A stretch of DNA of 64,000 bases from Pseudobacter ginsenosidimutans (GCF_007970185.1 NZ_CP042431.1:806001-870000), one strand, 5' to 3'. Numbered from the stretch's first letter, positions 8,406 through 17,274 are shown. The notes: generated from the sequence alone by a model not told the origin. Program-made: numbers and translations.

Positions 8406-10106
8406 TTATTTACCACTACTCGATTTAGCGCCTGATCCTCCGGCAGCACTGCTGCTTCCGGTACGTGGTTTGGGCTGTGATGCAGGTTTGCCGGCTTTTT
8501 CAAGAATGTCCTTGAATTTAAGGGCAGTTGCATTACCCGGATCAACAGACAGGATCTTGTCGAGGTAATCGATGGCAGTTTCCCTGTCTTTTTTAATATC
8601 ATTATAATACTGCACCAGGTAGAAATAAGAAGAAACGATCTGTGATTTGAATTTCACAGAATCGATCTGTGTTGCTTTTTCTGCCAGTAATTTGTAAGCG
8701 TCAACAGCCAGACCACCTGTATTCACGGAGTCATCCTGGGCCTGTTTGGAACGGGCGCACCAGAGATAACCATAGATCTGGTCAGGATATTTCGACTGAT
8801 AGATGCCGCAGTAGATACTGTCTGCAGTTTGGTAATCGCCTGCCTGATAGTGAGCCTGACCCCAGTTATAGAGGTCTGTTTGTGAAGGATCGGGCTTCAG
8901 GTTGTAGGCAATGCCCAACCATCTTGCTTCTTCCTTGCGATTGCCCAGTTTTTTGGCGAGCGCTGCAGCAGTATTGATGTATTTTACTTTGTTATCGATC
9001 ACAGTATCCAACGCAACGGCTTTCTGCAGGTTGGTGAAGGCGTTCAGCTCGCTACCGGGAGTTTTGGTATCGATATTGGCCAGCTCCACATAGTCGGCAG
9101 GAACGATATCGTCCTGATCAGCTTTTGCAAAGTAAGTATCCATTGCTTTTCTTGCTCCGGCAATATCGCCGAGGGTATCGTTCACATAAGCAACCATCTT
9201 GTACATACGGGGCTTAACCTTTTCTCCGTATTGCTGGATGAGTTGCTCAGCTTTCGTTTTTGCACCAGCGAAATCACCTTTTGCATAAGTGAAGTCTGTT
9301 TTCAGGTATTCCACTTCCGGACCTGCATCTGTGTTGGCTGCAAATTTGTCCAGGTAGGGAGCTGCTTTGTTCACGTCCCTGTTATACCAGTAGTAGAACA
9401 GTTCGAAATAAGTAGGAGCGTAGGCCGGATCAGCTGCGATGGCTTCTTCGAAGGCAGGCAGGAAGAAATCCGGGTTGTTCTGCGTGAGGTAAACTTTCGC
9501 GATCTTATGTTTGGCAGCAGCAAGCTTATTGTCTAACTGGAAGGCTTTGTTATAGGCCTGCACAGCTTCGCCACCATTGATCAGCTTTCTGTAAGCATCT
9601 CCCATCAGCAGGTAGGTTTCAGGATCTTTGAATCCTTTCACCTGGGTTGCCTGGTTGAGCTTTTCAATAGCGTAGTTGGGATCACCGAGTTTGGTATTGA
9701 TATTGGCTCTTGCGATGGCATTGAGTACATCAATATCTTTTCCCTTGGTGAGGTTCACCGCCATTTCAAAACGCTGACGCGCATCGTTCACCTTGCCTTC
9801 CATCAGTTCGATCTGACCGATACCGGCGAGGACAAGCGGAGCGCTGCCATTTTGTTGTAATAATTTCTGGTACAGATTTTTTGCTCCCACAGAGTCCTTC
9901 GGAGTCTGTGAAAGAAGGGTTTGCCCCAACCAATAAACAGCATCGATGTTATTGGGATTGGCGGACAGCACACTTTCCAGCGCATCTTTAGCACTTTTAT
10001 ATTTTTCGTAGTACAAGAACTTTTTGCCGTCTTCAACTTTTTGGGCAAAAAGCAGAGTGCTTCCCATGACAAACGCTACTAATAAGCTAAGGGATCGTTT
10101 CATCAT
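8406..10106 (-). CDS. Secreted tetratricopeptide-repeat protein
   Basis: The product is a 566-residue protein made almost wholly of tetratricopeptide-type helical repeats after a signal peptide (KRSLSLLVAFVMGSTLLFAQ). I chose the ATG at 10104-10106 because it starts the signal peptide; upstream in-frame residues look non-coding. Repeats are visible from about residue 20 to 545 (for example YYEKYKSAKDALESVLSANP and YNKAFQLDNKLAAAKHKIAKVY). The C-terminus is Ser/Gly/Lys-rich. It is the last gene of a TonB/PstS-like/TPR operon, an arrangement I recall from other Bacteroidota. A periplasmic scaffold role is inferred; no enzymatic motif is seen. Confidence 0.85.
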   Translation of the reverse strand: MMKRSLSLLVAFVMGSTLLFAQKVEDGKKFLYYEKYKSAKDALESVLSANPNNIDAVYWLGQTLLSQTPKDSVGAKNLYQKLLQQNGSAPLVLAGIGQIELMEGKVNDARQRFEMAVNLTKGKDIDVLNAIARANINTKLGDPNYAIEKLNQATQVKGFKDPETYLLMGDAYRKLINGGEAVQAYNKAFQLDNKLAAAKHKIAKVYLTQNNPDFFLPAFEEAIAADPAYAPTYFELFYYWYNRDVNKAAPYLDKFAANTDAGPEVEYLKTDFTYAKGDFAGAKTKAEQLIQQYGEKVKPRMYKMVAYVNDTLGDIAGARKAMDTYFAKADQDDIVPADYVELANIDTKTPGSELNAFTNLQKAVALDTVIDNKVKYINTAAALAKKLGNRKEEARWLGIAYNLKPDPSQTDLYNWGQAHYQAGDYQTADSIYCGIYQSKYPDQIYGYLWCARSKQAQDDSVNTGGLAVDAYKLLAEKATQIDSVKFKSQIVSSYFYLVQYYNDIKKDRETAIDYLDKILSVDPGNATALKFKDILEKAGKPASQPKPRTGSSSAAGGSGAKSSSGK

Positions 10107-10162
10107 TGTCACTTGCTGTTTTGAATGAATGTTTGTTTGTGTTAGTATCTCTAAAGAAAGAA

Positions 10163-11098
10163 TTATTCCAAATTCGTTTTCCTGATCTCGAAATTCATAC
10201 GTGCCGGCCATAAATACGCCCTGCTGAAAATCTTTTGTCCTTTTTCATAGATGAGGAAATTGGTGAACCCGTTTCCTAATCCATCATAATTTTCTTTTAA
10301 AATGTACCACAGTGTCCTGATCATCGGATACCTGTTGGTTGCGATATTATACTGAACAGGATCAACATACGTGCCATTACATCCTCTGCATTCAATCTGA
10401 GCGATTTTGACCTTTTTCAGGAAGCTGAGTTGGGTAGAATCTTCCCTGTTTCCGACCCAGCTTACGCCCACCAGTCCGATGGCATCTGTATTATTGGATA
10501 CGTAATCTATCACTGCTTCGCTGCTGCTGGCGGCCACAACATTTTTGCCCATGGGTTGTCCTTTGAGCAGAGAGTCCGTCAGGAAGCGAACCGTAGAGGT
10601 GCTGGTAGTTCCGTCCAGCAACACTTTATACTTATAGCCACTGATGCCTTTTGCCATACCGCGTATGTCCTGCATGGTGAAAAGCGTGTCTTTGCTTTTG
10701 CTGTTTACCAGTACTGCGATAGCGTCGAAAGCCAGGGGACCCCAGCCAGGTTTGAAGCTGTAACGGTCGGTCATTGTTTTGGCTTCTTCTTCCGTAAGAC
10801 CACGCGTTACGATCACCATCCGGATGCTGTCTACATTGAGATCACGCAAACATTCTGCTTCCGGTTTGTAGTGAACAATGATTTTCGCTTCAGGGTTTTG
10901 AGATTCGAATACCTGGATCTGTGAATCGATCACCGGCTTGAAGCTCTCGTCTGCACTGATATGTATGGTTCCTGATGTTGTGGTATCGCCTGATCCTTTC
11001 TTTTTCTCTCCTGTACCGCATGCGCTCATCATCAACATCACCGGGGCAAATACCATCCACAACATCCTGTTCAAATATTGAAAGAATTGCTTGTTCAT
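10163..11098 (-). CDS. PstS-like substrate-binding lipoprotein
   Basis: The product is a 311-residue lipoprotein of the phosphate-binding (PBP-like, PstS) superfamily. The ATG at 11096-11098 starts a signal peptide ending in the lipobox MMSAC, with the lipid Cys near residue 27. The body begins GTIHISADESFKPVIDSQI and contains DGTTSTSTVRFLTDSLLKG near residue 157 and SNNTDAIGLVGVSWVG, typical of the PstS fold. No Pst permease or ATPase genes are nearby. It lies between a TPR gene and a TonB gene, as in Bacteroidota TonB-ExbBD loci, so a role in the envelope energy-transduction complex is likelier than ABC uptake (inference). Confidence 0.82.
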   Translation of the reverse strand: MNKQFFQYLNRMLWMVFAPVMLMMSACGTGEKKKGSGDTTTSGTIHISADESFKPVIDSQIQVFESQNPEAKIIVHYKPEAECLRDLNVDSIRMVIVTRGLTEEEAKTMTDRYSFKPGWGPLAFDAIAVLVNSKSKDTLFTMQDIRGMAKGISGYKYKVLLDGTTSTSTVRFLTDSLLKGQPMGKNVVAASSSEAVIDYVSNNTDAIGLVGVSWVGNREDSTQLSFLKKVKIAQIECRGCNGTYVDPVQYNIATNRYPMIRTLWYILKENYDGLGNGFTNFLIYEKGQKIFSRAYLWPARMNFEIRKTNLE

Positions 11099-11111
11099 TT
11101 GTTTTCTCAGG

Positions 11112-11348
11112 CTATTGATAATAATTTTTTTTGATACCTCTGTAAATGCGGAAGCCGCCATACAGTAAGCACAATCCACCGAATATGTAGGAAAAAGGTG
11201 CAGGTGGAAATTCCAGCGCGAAACCAAGTTGCTGGCTGAAAGCCAGTATCAGGCCGATCACAGCATAAATGAAACCCATTCCAATGTCCATTATCGATCT
11301 GCGCGTGATGTACGCTTTCATTTTTTTATCGTCGAAATCTTGTGCCAT
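11112..11348 (-). CDS. Small two-helix membrane protein
   Basis: The product is a 78-residue hydrophobic protein of unknown function. I prefer the ATG at 11346-11348 (MAQDFDDKKMK) over an in-frame ATG eight codons upstream, because similar proteins start with a short charged leader. Two membrane segments are visible (about residues 20-39 and 48-66), with positive residues at both ends (ITRRS, YRGIKKNY). It lies 13 nt upstream of the PstS-like gene and in the same direction as the TonB gene. Its position suggests a membrane partner in that operon. Confidence 0.7.
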   Translation of the reverse strand: MAQDFDDKKMKAYITRRSIMDIGMGFIYAVIGLILAFSQQLGFALEFPPAPFSYIFGGLCLLYGGFRIYRGIKKNYYQ

Positions 11349-11465
11349 CCTAAAGTATATGGGTTCGGGCAAGATAAGAAATTACCAGCAAACCAAGTCT
11401 TCAATTGTTAATTTACTCAAAATTTAATCGACAGCTGTACTATGTTTTTCGTTGCACCTTAATGC

Positions 11466-12302
11466 CTATTCCTCAACCAATAAGAAATGAATGGGTAGTT
11501 TCACAACCATCGGAAACGGTTTTCCATTTCTCTTTCCGGGTATCCATTTCGGCATCGCTTCCAATACCCGCCGGACATTGGTTTGATATGGCTCAATTAC
11601 CGGAACGGGGAAACGAATATCAGAAAGCTGACCATCAACTTCGATCCGGAATTGCGATAACACAATTACCTTCTCCATTTCTTCCATCACTGAATCCATT
11701 TCGGCAACAAGCCCCGGAAAGCCAAGTGCGCTGTCTATAAAACGGAGCATCGCTTCGCGGCCGCCGGGATATTGTGGCAATGTTTCAATGCAGGGTCCGA
11801 AATAAAGATCATGCTCAACCGAATCTGTTAATGATGCAGCATCCGTGCCAAATTCTTCGGGTGGGGGTTCAAGTGGAAGAGGACAAATGATAATTCCCGG
11901 AATTTCATCTTTGAAAATGGGAACAGGCGGATCTTCAGCACCTGCCTGGTCTTTATCCATTATGGAATCCGGAGCGATCACCGGAACTGCATACCCGGAG
12001 TTGCCCCAAGCCGGGCCTGGTTTTATTGTCTCCCCTTCAGTTGCTGTATCTAATTTAATAAGAGTAAGACTGCAGGTAATCAGGTCATCAACATTTTCCT
12101 TATTTCTCCCCAACACGTCTCTCCCACCCCACCAATAATATCCTCCCATACAAAGAACTACCACCAAACACATCCCCACACTCCCTTTTATTAACTGACG
12201 ATTGTACGCTTTCCTCAATGCATATGCGCCATATTCTTTATTGCGATGCTCAAACAACCGGTCCAGGTGACCGGATTGCGAATCATTTTCTGCTCCCATC
12301 AC
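11466..12302 (-). CDS. TonB-family energy transducer
   Basis: The product is a 278-residue TonB-like protein. The N-terminal cytoplasmic stretch HRNKEYGAYALRKAYNRQL (about residues 17-36) is the Bacteroidota TonB signature and is followed by one membrane helix (about residues 41-56). A Pro/Glu-rich periplasmic linker leads to a C-terminal domain with VEVDG-like and MPKWIPGKRNGKPFPMVV features (residues 190-275) typical of TonB_C. It would couple the inner-membrane proton gradient to outer-membrane receptors. No exbB/exbD precede it: upstream is a divergent phosphatase gene, so its partners must be encoded elsewhere. Two ATGs are adjacent (12302 or 12299). Confidence 0.85.
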   Translation of the reverse strand: MMGAENDSQSGHLDRLFEHRNKEYGAYALRKAYNRQLIKGSVGMCLVVVLCMGGYYWWGGRDVLGRNKENVDDLITCSLTLIKLDTATEGETIKPGPAWGNSGYAVPVIAPDSIMDKDQAGAEDPPVPIFKDEIPGIIICPLPLEPPPEEFGTDAASLTDSVEHDLYFGPCIETLPQYPGGREAMLRFIDSALGFPGLVAEMDSVMEEMEKVIVLSQFRIEVDGQLSDIRFPVPVIEPYQTNVRRVLEAMPKWIPGKRNGKPFPMVVKLPIHFLLVEE

Positions 12303-12423
12303 TCAGCAGTTTAACATCATCAAATCGGGTTTTGAACAACGCGCGCGTACCCATATGATGCATCACCACCCTCATTTCCATATGCCCATCTTTCTCAATT
12401 GCGAACAACTGCGATCCGCGCAG

Positions 12424-12431
12424 TATCTTTG
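12424..12431 (+). promoter_or_regulatory. Candidate -7 box close to a start codon
   Basis: TATCTTTG matches the Bacteroidota -7 consensus TAnnTTTG and ends 5 nt before the phosphatase ATG at 12437. The nearest TTG upstream is 22 bases away, somewhat longer than usual. If used, the transcript would be leaderless or nearly so. Confidence 0.4.
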
Positions 12432-12436
12432 CATCC

Positions 12437-12909
12437 ATGAAAATCCTGATGGTTTGTTTGGGAAATATTTGCCGGAGCCCGCTGGCAGAAGGTATCCTGC
12501 AATTCAAAGTGCAGGAAGCCGGGCTCGGCTGGACGGTTGACAGCGCCGGAACCAATGGCTACCATATCGGTGATGCCCCCATCACCTCAGTCAGAAAGTG
12601 GCCCTGCTCCACGGCATCGATATCAGCTGCCAGCGAGCCAGGCGATTCAGGGCAGACGATTTCAACCATTATGATATGATCTACGCCCTCGCAGGCGATG
12701 TGCTTCATGAGATCAAACGCACGGCAGGCAATCAATACGACACTTCCAAAGTGCAACTGCTCATGGATACAATCCACCCCGGCAAACAGATTGACGTGCC
12801 CGATCCTTATTACGGAGAAGAACCGGGCTACCACGAAGTATTCGAACTTATCAGCAATGCCTGCGACCAGATCATCCAACAGTTCGCACCCATTCAACGC
12901 AACCAGTAA
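12437..12909 (+). pseudogene. Low-molecular-weight protein-tyrosine phosphatase, single-base frameshift
   Basis: The gene encodes an LMW protein-tyrosine phosphatase. The N-terminal half has the active-site loop VCLGNICRSPLAEG (C-x5-R-S) at residues 6-19. The C-terminal half contains FRADDFNHYDMIYAL and the general-acid region VPDPYYGEEPGYHEVF. The halves are in different frames: the first frame reads correctly to Arg-Lys at 12593-12598, and the natural continuation (Val-Ala-Leu-Leu-His-Gly-Ile-Asp) starts at 12598, one base back. One missing G near 12597-12600 explains it. All catalytic elements are otherwise intact. It is either a real recent frameshift, a sequencing error or, less likely, programmed slippage; I see no classic slippery heptamer. 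It lies 10 nt upstream of hisS. Confidence 0.85.
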
Positions 12910-12919
12910 CAAAGCAACA

Positions 12920-14284
12920 ATGACAAAACCTTCAATTCCCCGGGGAACAAGAGATTTCGGACCGGAAGTAGTACGCAAAAGGCAATACATATTCAATACT
13001 ATCCGCAACGTATTTGAACTCTACGGCTTTCAACCACTTGAAACGCCGGCCATGGAAAATATCGAAACCCTTATGGGCAAATACGGAGAAGAAGGAGATA
13101 AACTCATCTTCAAGATCCTCAACAATGGACTGGACAATAAAGACAAGGAAGAAAAAACTCGCGCAGCCCTCGAGAAAGTATTGCAGGGCAAAACCACTTC
13201 AGACCTCACTGAACGCGCACTGAAATATGATCTCACCATTCCTTTCGCTCGTTATGTGGCAATGAACCATAACCAGCTCACCTTCCCGTTCAAACGCTAC
13301 CAGATCCAACCCGTTTGGAGAGCAGACAATCCGCAACGTGGCCGTTACCGTGAGTTTACGCAATGCGATGCTGATGTAGTGGGCAGCCGCTCTCTCCTTA
13401 ATGAAGTGGAACTGGTGAATATCTATCACACGGTATTCATGGACCTCGGACTGAAAGGATACGAGCTCCGCATCAATAGTCGAAAGATCCTAACGGCGCT
13501 GGCTGAACGCTGTGGTGGTGCAGACCAGATGATCAATATCACCATCGCTATCGATAAGCTGGACAAGATCGGGCTGGAAAAAGTAAAAGAGGAATTGGTA
13601 GTACGAGGTCTGAAGAATGATCAAATCGATATCATCGAACAATATCTTAAAATCGATGGCAGCAATGAAGAAAAGCTGAAAGCAATAGCAGACCTGCTCA
13701 CCAGCACCGATGCTGCAGCCGAAGGCATTGCTGAACTGCGCACAGTAACGGAAACGGTCAACCTAAAAGAGCTGATCATCGATTTCACTTTGGCGCGTGG
13801 ACTGAACTATTACACCGGCATCATTTTTGAAGCCAAAGCACCACCCCAGGTGAAGATGGGCAGCATCGGCGGCGGTGGCCGTTATGATGATCTCACAGGC
13901 CTGTTCGGTGTTCCCAATATTCCCGGAGTAGGTATCAGCTTTGGCGTAGACCGGATCTATGATGTGCTGGAAGAAATGAACCATTTCCCTCCCGATGTTC
14001 AGGTAGGCACACAGGTATTACTCTTCAACCTCGGAGAAGCAGAAAGCAAGGCAGCTTACAAACTCATGCAGGAACTGAGGCTGGCAGGTATCCGCAGCGA
14101 ACTCTTCCATGAGAACACCAAATTCGATAAGCAGTTCAAGTATGCAGAAAAGAAAGGCATTCCCTATGCTATCATTATCGGCTCTCAGGAACTGGCTGCC
14201 GGTGAAGCAGTCATCAAAGACCTGCGCAAAGGCACACAGCTCAAGGTGACGATGGCCGATGCGGCTTGTTATGTTTTCGGATAA
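12920..14284 (+). CDS. hisS: Histidyl-tRNA synthetase
   Basis: HisS charges tRNA-His. The ATG at 12920 begins TKPSIPRGTRDFGP, the usual N-terminus, giving 454 residues; an upstream in-frame extension overlaps the phosphatase gene and is rejected. Class II synthetase motifs are visible: motif 2 (RADNPQRGRYREFTQCDADVVG, near residue 130), the histidine-specific ARGLNYYTGIIFEA near residue 290 and motif 3 (GGGGRYDDLTGLFG near 316). The C-terminal anticodon-binding domain starts around residue 355. Its 3' end overlaps the convergent DinB-superfamily gene by 16 nt. Confidence 0.96.
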   Translation: MTKPSIPRGTRDFGPEVVRKRQYIFNTIRNVFELYGFQPLETPAMENIETLMGKYGEEGDKLIFKILNNGLDNKDKEEKTRAALEKVLQGKTTSDLTERALKYDLTIPFARYVAMNHNQLTFPFKRYQIQPVWRADNPQRGRYREFTQCDADVVGSRSLLNEVELVNIYHTVFMDLGLKGYELRINSRKILTALAERCGGADQMINITIAIDKLDKIGLEKVKEELVVRGLKNDQIDIIEQYLKIDGSNEEKLKAIADLLTSTDAAAEGIAELRTVTETVNLKELIIDFTLARGLNYYTGIIFEAKAPPQVKMGSIGGGGRYDDLTGLFGVPNIPGVGISFGVDRIYDVLEEMNHFPPDVQVGTQVLLFNLGEAESKAAYKLMQELRLAGIRSELFHENTKFDKQFKYAEKKGIPYAIIIGSQELAAGEAVIKDLRKGTQLKVTMADAACYVFG

Positions 14285-14748
14285 AAGATCTGCCGGAGAT
14301 GGTGCTCCATATGATCAGCATAATCATCTATCCACCAGCCAAGCGTTTTCACTTCGCCGTTAGGAATGATCACCTGGTGACTGAGTTTATCCGCAGGTAG
14401 ATTGGCAATCACGTAGAGTATCTGCTGATTCAATCCGATCCACATCTGGAGGATATGATCGAAGGGCAGTTGCTGGTACGCGTTGATAGTAACGAGATCG
14501 TCCTGCTGATAAGGTGTGATCCTGTAGGGTTGTGGAAGATACTGTACGTCGGTAAAGCGTTTGAGGTTGTTGATGGCAGAGTCAACGAGGTGACCGAGAA
14601 TTTCCAGCTTCGACCATTTTGCGGGATTGGGCTTTGCCAGCCATTCATCCAGGTCGAGATCGCGCGCCCGTAACGGCATGTCCAGCACATGACTGGTCAA
14701 TCGTGTTACGGTTGTGGCAATTGCGGGTGTGAGTAATCCTTCCTGCAT
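14269..14748 (-). CDS. DinB-superfamily (DinB_2) protein
   Basis: The product is a 159-residue four-helix protein of the DinB/YfiT metalloenzyme superfamily. The ATG at 14746-14748 gives MQEGLLTPAI, and upstream in-frame sequence does not look coding. Candidate metal-binding histidines are in ILGHLVDSAINN near residue 54 and DHMEHHLRQI near residue 145, matching the usual three-His pattern. WSKLEILGHLVDS is the family signature. Many members are thiol transferases or have unknown substrates; nothing here fixes the substrate. Its stop lies inside the end of hisS (16-nt convergent overlap). Confidence 0.8.
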   Translation of the reverse strand: MQEGLLTPAIATTVTRLTSHVLDMPLRARDLDLDEWLAKPNPAKWSKLEILGHLVDSAINNLKRFTDVQYLPQPYRITPYQQDDLVTINAYQQLPFDHILQMWIGLNQQILYVIANLPADKLSHQVIIPNGEVKTLGWWIDDYADHMEHHLRQIFYPKT

Positions 14749-14873
14749 AACAACAAATTTTAGGACATTCAAGTTACTGAAAATAATTGAGGAATCCACG
14801 GTAATCCCGCATCCGGACAGGATTTGCCAGGGGTCCAACAATCAATGTTTACACTCATTGAAAAGATTATGCC

Positions 14874-14904
14874 AGAAAAAAGGCGAAGCCATCGCTCCGC
14901 CTTT
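14874..14904 (-). terminator. Intrinsic terminator of the thiolase gene
   Basis: Arms 14879-14889 and 14894-14904 form an 11-bp stem with a 4-base loop. The one imperfection is a G-U pair only on the minus strand. A T-run follows on that strand (complement of 14875-14880). It lies 25 nt downstream of the thiolase stop. Confidence 0.8.
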
Positions 14905-14928
14905 CGATTATCTTACAAAATTATCTTT

Positions 14929-16125
14929 TTACACTTTTTCATACACGATAGCAGCTCCCTGCCCTACGCCCACACACATAGTGGCCAGTCCATAACGCAT
15001 ATCCCTGCGTTGCATTTCATGCACAAGCGTGGTAGTGATGCGCACACCACTGCAACCCAGCGGATGACCGATGGCAATTGCGCCACCATTCACATTCACT
15101 TTGCTCTGATCAAGCCCCAGATCACGGATGCAGGCGAGGGATTGTGAAGCAAAGGCCTCATTCAGTTCGATCAGGTCCAGGTCTTTCACTGTAAGACCTG
15201 CACGTTGCAGCGCCTTCTGCGATGCAGGTACAGGGCCGATTCCCATGATGCTGGGATCCACGCCGGCTACGCCCATCGATACAATCCGCGCCATCGGCGT
15301 GAGATCATATTTCTTTAACGCCTCTTCACTGGCAAGCAATACAGCAGCAGCGCCGTCATTGATGCCGGAAGAGTTGCCCGCTGTTACCGAACCGTCCTTC
15401 GCAAAAGCAGGACGAAGGGTCTGTAGTTTCTCCAAAGTTGATTTGCGCGGATGCTCATCCACTTCGAACAAGATCTTTTCATTCTTTCCTCCCAATACTT
15501 CCACACCTGCGATCTCGATGGGCCAGATACCTCTCTCGAGTGCAGCGAAATATTTGTCCTGGCTCGCCAGTGCAAATGCATCCTGCTCTTCGCGACTGAT
15601 CTTCCATTGTCTGGCAACGTTCTCCGCAGTTTCTCCCATCGAATAGGGATGATGCATATCGGAGAGTTTCTTATTGGTGAATCGCCATCCGATAGTGGTA
15701 TCGTACATTTCGGTATTACGACTCCAGGCTCCTGATGATTTGGCCATCACGAAAGGCGCGCGGGTCATGCTTTCAACGCCACCTGCCAGGTAGAGTTCGC
15801 CCTCGCCGCACATCACGCCGCGGGCAGCATCCATAATAGCCTGCAACCCGGAAGCGCAGAGACGGTTCACGGTATTGCCACCAACAGAAACGGGCAGACC
15901 AGCCAGGAGAGCGGCCATCCGGGCCACATCGCGGTTATCTTCCCCCGCCTGGTTGGCATCGCCGGCAATCACATCTTCGATCGCATTCACATCAACCCCA
16001 GGATTGCGCTGGATGAGGGTTCTGAGCACATGGGCAAGCAGGTCGTCAGGCCTGATGCTGCTGAGTGCGCCACCATATTTTCCGATCGGCGTTCTCACTG
16101 CATCAACGATATAAACTTTCTTCAT
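14929..16125 (-). CDS. pcaF: Acetyl-CoA C-acyltransferase, probably 3-oxoadipyl-CoA thiolase
   Basis: This is a 398-residue thiolase. The ATG at 16123-16125 (MKKVYIVDAVRTPIGKYGGA) is the canonical start and has a matching promoter just upstream. The nucleophilic Cys is at residue 90 (NRLCASGLQ); the catalytic His and second Cys are in AIGHPLGCSGVR and CVGVGQGAAIV near the C-terminus. The stretch around residues 147-160 (EMYDTTIGWRF) resembles PcaF/PaaJ, which cleave 3-oxoadipyl-CoA to succinyl-CoA and acetyl-CoA. Other aromatic-degradation genes are absent nearby, so a general beta-ketothiolase role cannot be excluded. It appears monocistronic. Confidence 0.85.
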   Translation of the reverse strand: MKKVYIVDAVRTPIGKYGGALSSIRPDDLLAHVLRTLIQRNPGVDVNAIEDVIAGDANQAGEDNRDVARMAALLAGLPVSVGGNTVNRLCASGLQAIMDAARGVMCGEGELYLAGGVESMTRAPFVMAKSSGAWSRNTEMYDTTIGWRFTNKKLSDMHHPYSMGETAENVARQWKISREEQDAFALASQDKYFAALERGIWPIEIAGVEVLGGKNEKILFEVDEHPRKSTLEKLQTLRPAFAKDGSVTAGNSSGINDGAAAVLLASEEALKKYDLTPMARIVSMGVAGVDPSIMGIGPVPASQKALQRAGLTVKDLDLIELNEAFASQSLACIRDLGLDQSKVNVNGGAIAIGHPLGCSGVRITTTLVHEMQRRDMRYGLATMCVGVGQGAAIVYEKV

Positions 16126-16142
16126 ATAGCTTATTAAGGCAG

Positions 16143-16171
16143 CAAATATAGCGGATTGCCCCATCTTGCAA
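16143..16171 (-). promoter_or_regulatory. Promoter of the thiolase gene
   Basis: On the minus strand TTG (complement of 16169-16171) is separated by 18 bases from TATATTTG (complement of 16143-16150), a full match to the Bacteroidota consensus. The predicted transcript leader is about 10-12 nt. Confidence 0.7.
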
Positions 16172-16200
16172 TACAGGCCCGCCGTTACCAAAAACAATAG

Positions 16201-16208
16201 TACCTTTG
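16201..16208 (+). promoter_or_regulatory. Candidate -7 box of rlmN
   Basis: TACCTTTG matches TAnnTTTG and ends 4 nt before the rlmN ATG at 16213. No TTG stands at the ideal -33 distance. If functional, the mRNA would begin at or within a base or two of the start codon. Confidence 0.45.
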
Positions 16209-16212
16209 CAGG

Positions 16213-17274
16213 ATGGCAAACACAGGGAAGAAGAACATAAGGCACCTGAGCCTCAGTGAGTTGGAGACTTATTTTGAGGAACTTGGCGAGAAAAAGTTCC
16301 GCACCAGACAGGTGTACGAATGGATTTGGCAGAAACATGCCCATAGCTTCGAAGCCATGACCAACCTCAGCAAAGAGCTCCGTCAGAAACTCGCTGACAA
16401 TTTCTCCCTTCCCGCCCTCGGCGTGGGTGCCACTCAATATTCCGCAGATGGAACGGTGAAATCAAGATTCAAGACTGTTGACGGACATGCCGTGGAAGGC
16501 GTTCTGATCCCGACAGACGAACGCAAAACTGCCTGCGTGAGCTCACAGATCGGATGTTCACTCAGCTGTAAATTCTGCGCTACAGGGTACATGGAGCGCA
16601 AACGCAATCTTGACTACGATGAGATCTATGACGAAGTGGTACTGATCAATCAGCAATCCGAACGCGTATACAATAAGAAACTCACCAATATCGTATTCAT
16701 GGGAATGGGTGAGCCGCTGCTGAATTATAAGAACGTACTCAAAGCCATCGAGAAGATCACTGATCCGAATGGTGGACTGGCCATGAGCCCGCGCCGCATC
16801 ACCGTGTCTACCGCCGGTGTTGCGAAAATGATCCGTCAGCTGGGTGAAGACCAGGTTCGATTCAAACTCGCTTTGTCTTTGCACGCAGCCAATGACCAGA
16901 AAAGAAATGAGATCATGCCGATCAATGAGACCAACAATCTCAAAGCCCTGATCGATGCCATGAATTTCTTCTACAAGGCAACCGGTAATGAGATCACTTT
17001 CGAATACATCCTCTTCAAAGACTTCAACGATTCTCTGAAAGATGCGGATGAACTGATCAGGATCTACAGACAGGTTCCTGCAGATCTTGTGAATATTATC
17101 GAGTACAATCCGATCGACAAAGCCGCTTTCATGAAGCCCGACGAGAATGCTGTGCAGGCATTCATGCAGTACCTGGAAAAACACCGCGTCAATGCAAGGC
17201 TACGCCGGAGTCGTGGAAAAGATATCGATGCAGCCTGCGGTCAGCTGGCCAATAAGGAAGTACAGGTAGGTTAA
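16213..17274 (+). CDS. rlmN: Dual-specificity RNA methyltransferase RlmN
   Basis: RlmN is a radical-SAM enzyme that methylates C2 of adenosine 2503 in 23S rRNA and adenosine 37 in some tRNAs. The 353-residue protein has the radical-SAM cysteines in CSLSCKFCATGYM near residue 116, the GMGEPLLNYKNV motif near residue 174 and a C-terminal Cys in DIDAACGQL near residue 343 that serves as the methyl-carrying residue. An N-terminal helical accessory domain precedes (LSELETYFEELGEKKFRTRQ). It is divergent from the thiolase gene across an 87-nt shared promoter region. Confidence 0.96.
   Translation: MANTGKKNIRHLSLSELETYFEELGEKKFRTRQVYEWIWQKHAHSFEAMTNLSKELRQKLADNFSLPALGVGATQYSADGTVKSRFKTVDGHAVEGVLIPTDERKTACVSSQIGCSLSCKFCATGYMERKRNLDYDEIYDEVVLINQQSERVYNKKLTNIVFMGMGEPLLNYKNVLKAIEKITDPNGGLAMSPRRITVSTAGVAKMIRQLGEDQVRFKLALSLHAANDQKRNEIMPINETNNLKALIDAMNFFYKATGNEITFEYILFKDFNDSLKDADELIRIYRQVPADLVNIIEYNPIDKAAFMKPDENAVQAFMQYLEKHRVNARLRRSRGKDIDAACGQLANKEVQVG

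Noticed and set aside
12437-12909. Programmed -1 frameshifting in the phosphatase gene.
   Set aside because: The shift site has no canonical X-XXY-YYZ heptamer and I see no downstream pseudoknot; a lost base explains it more simply.
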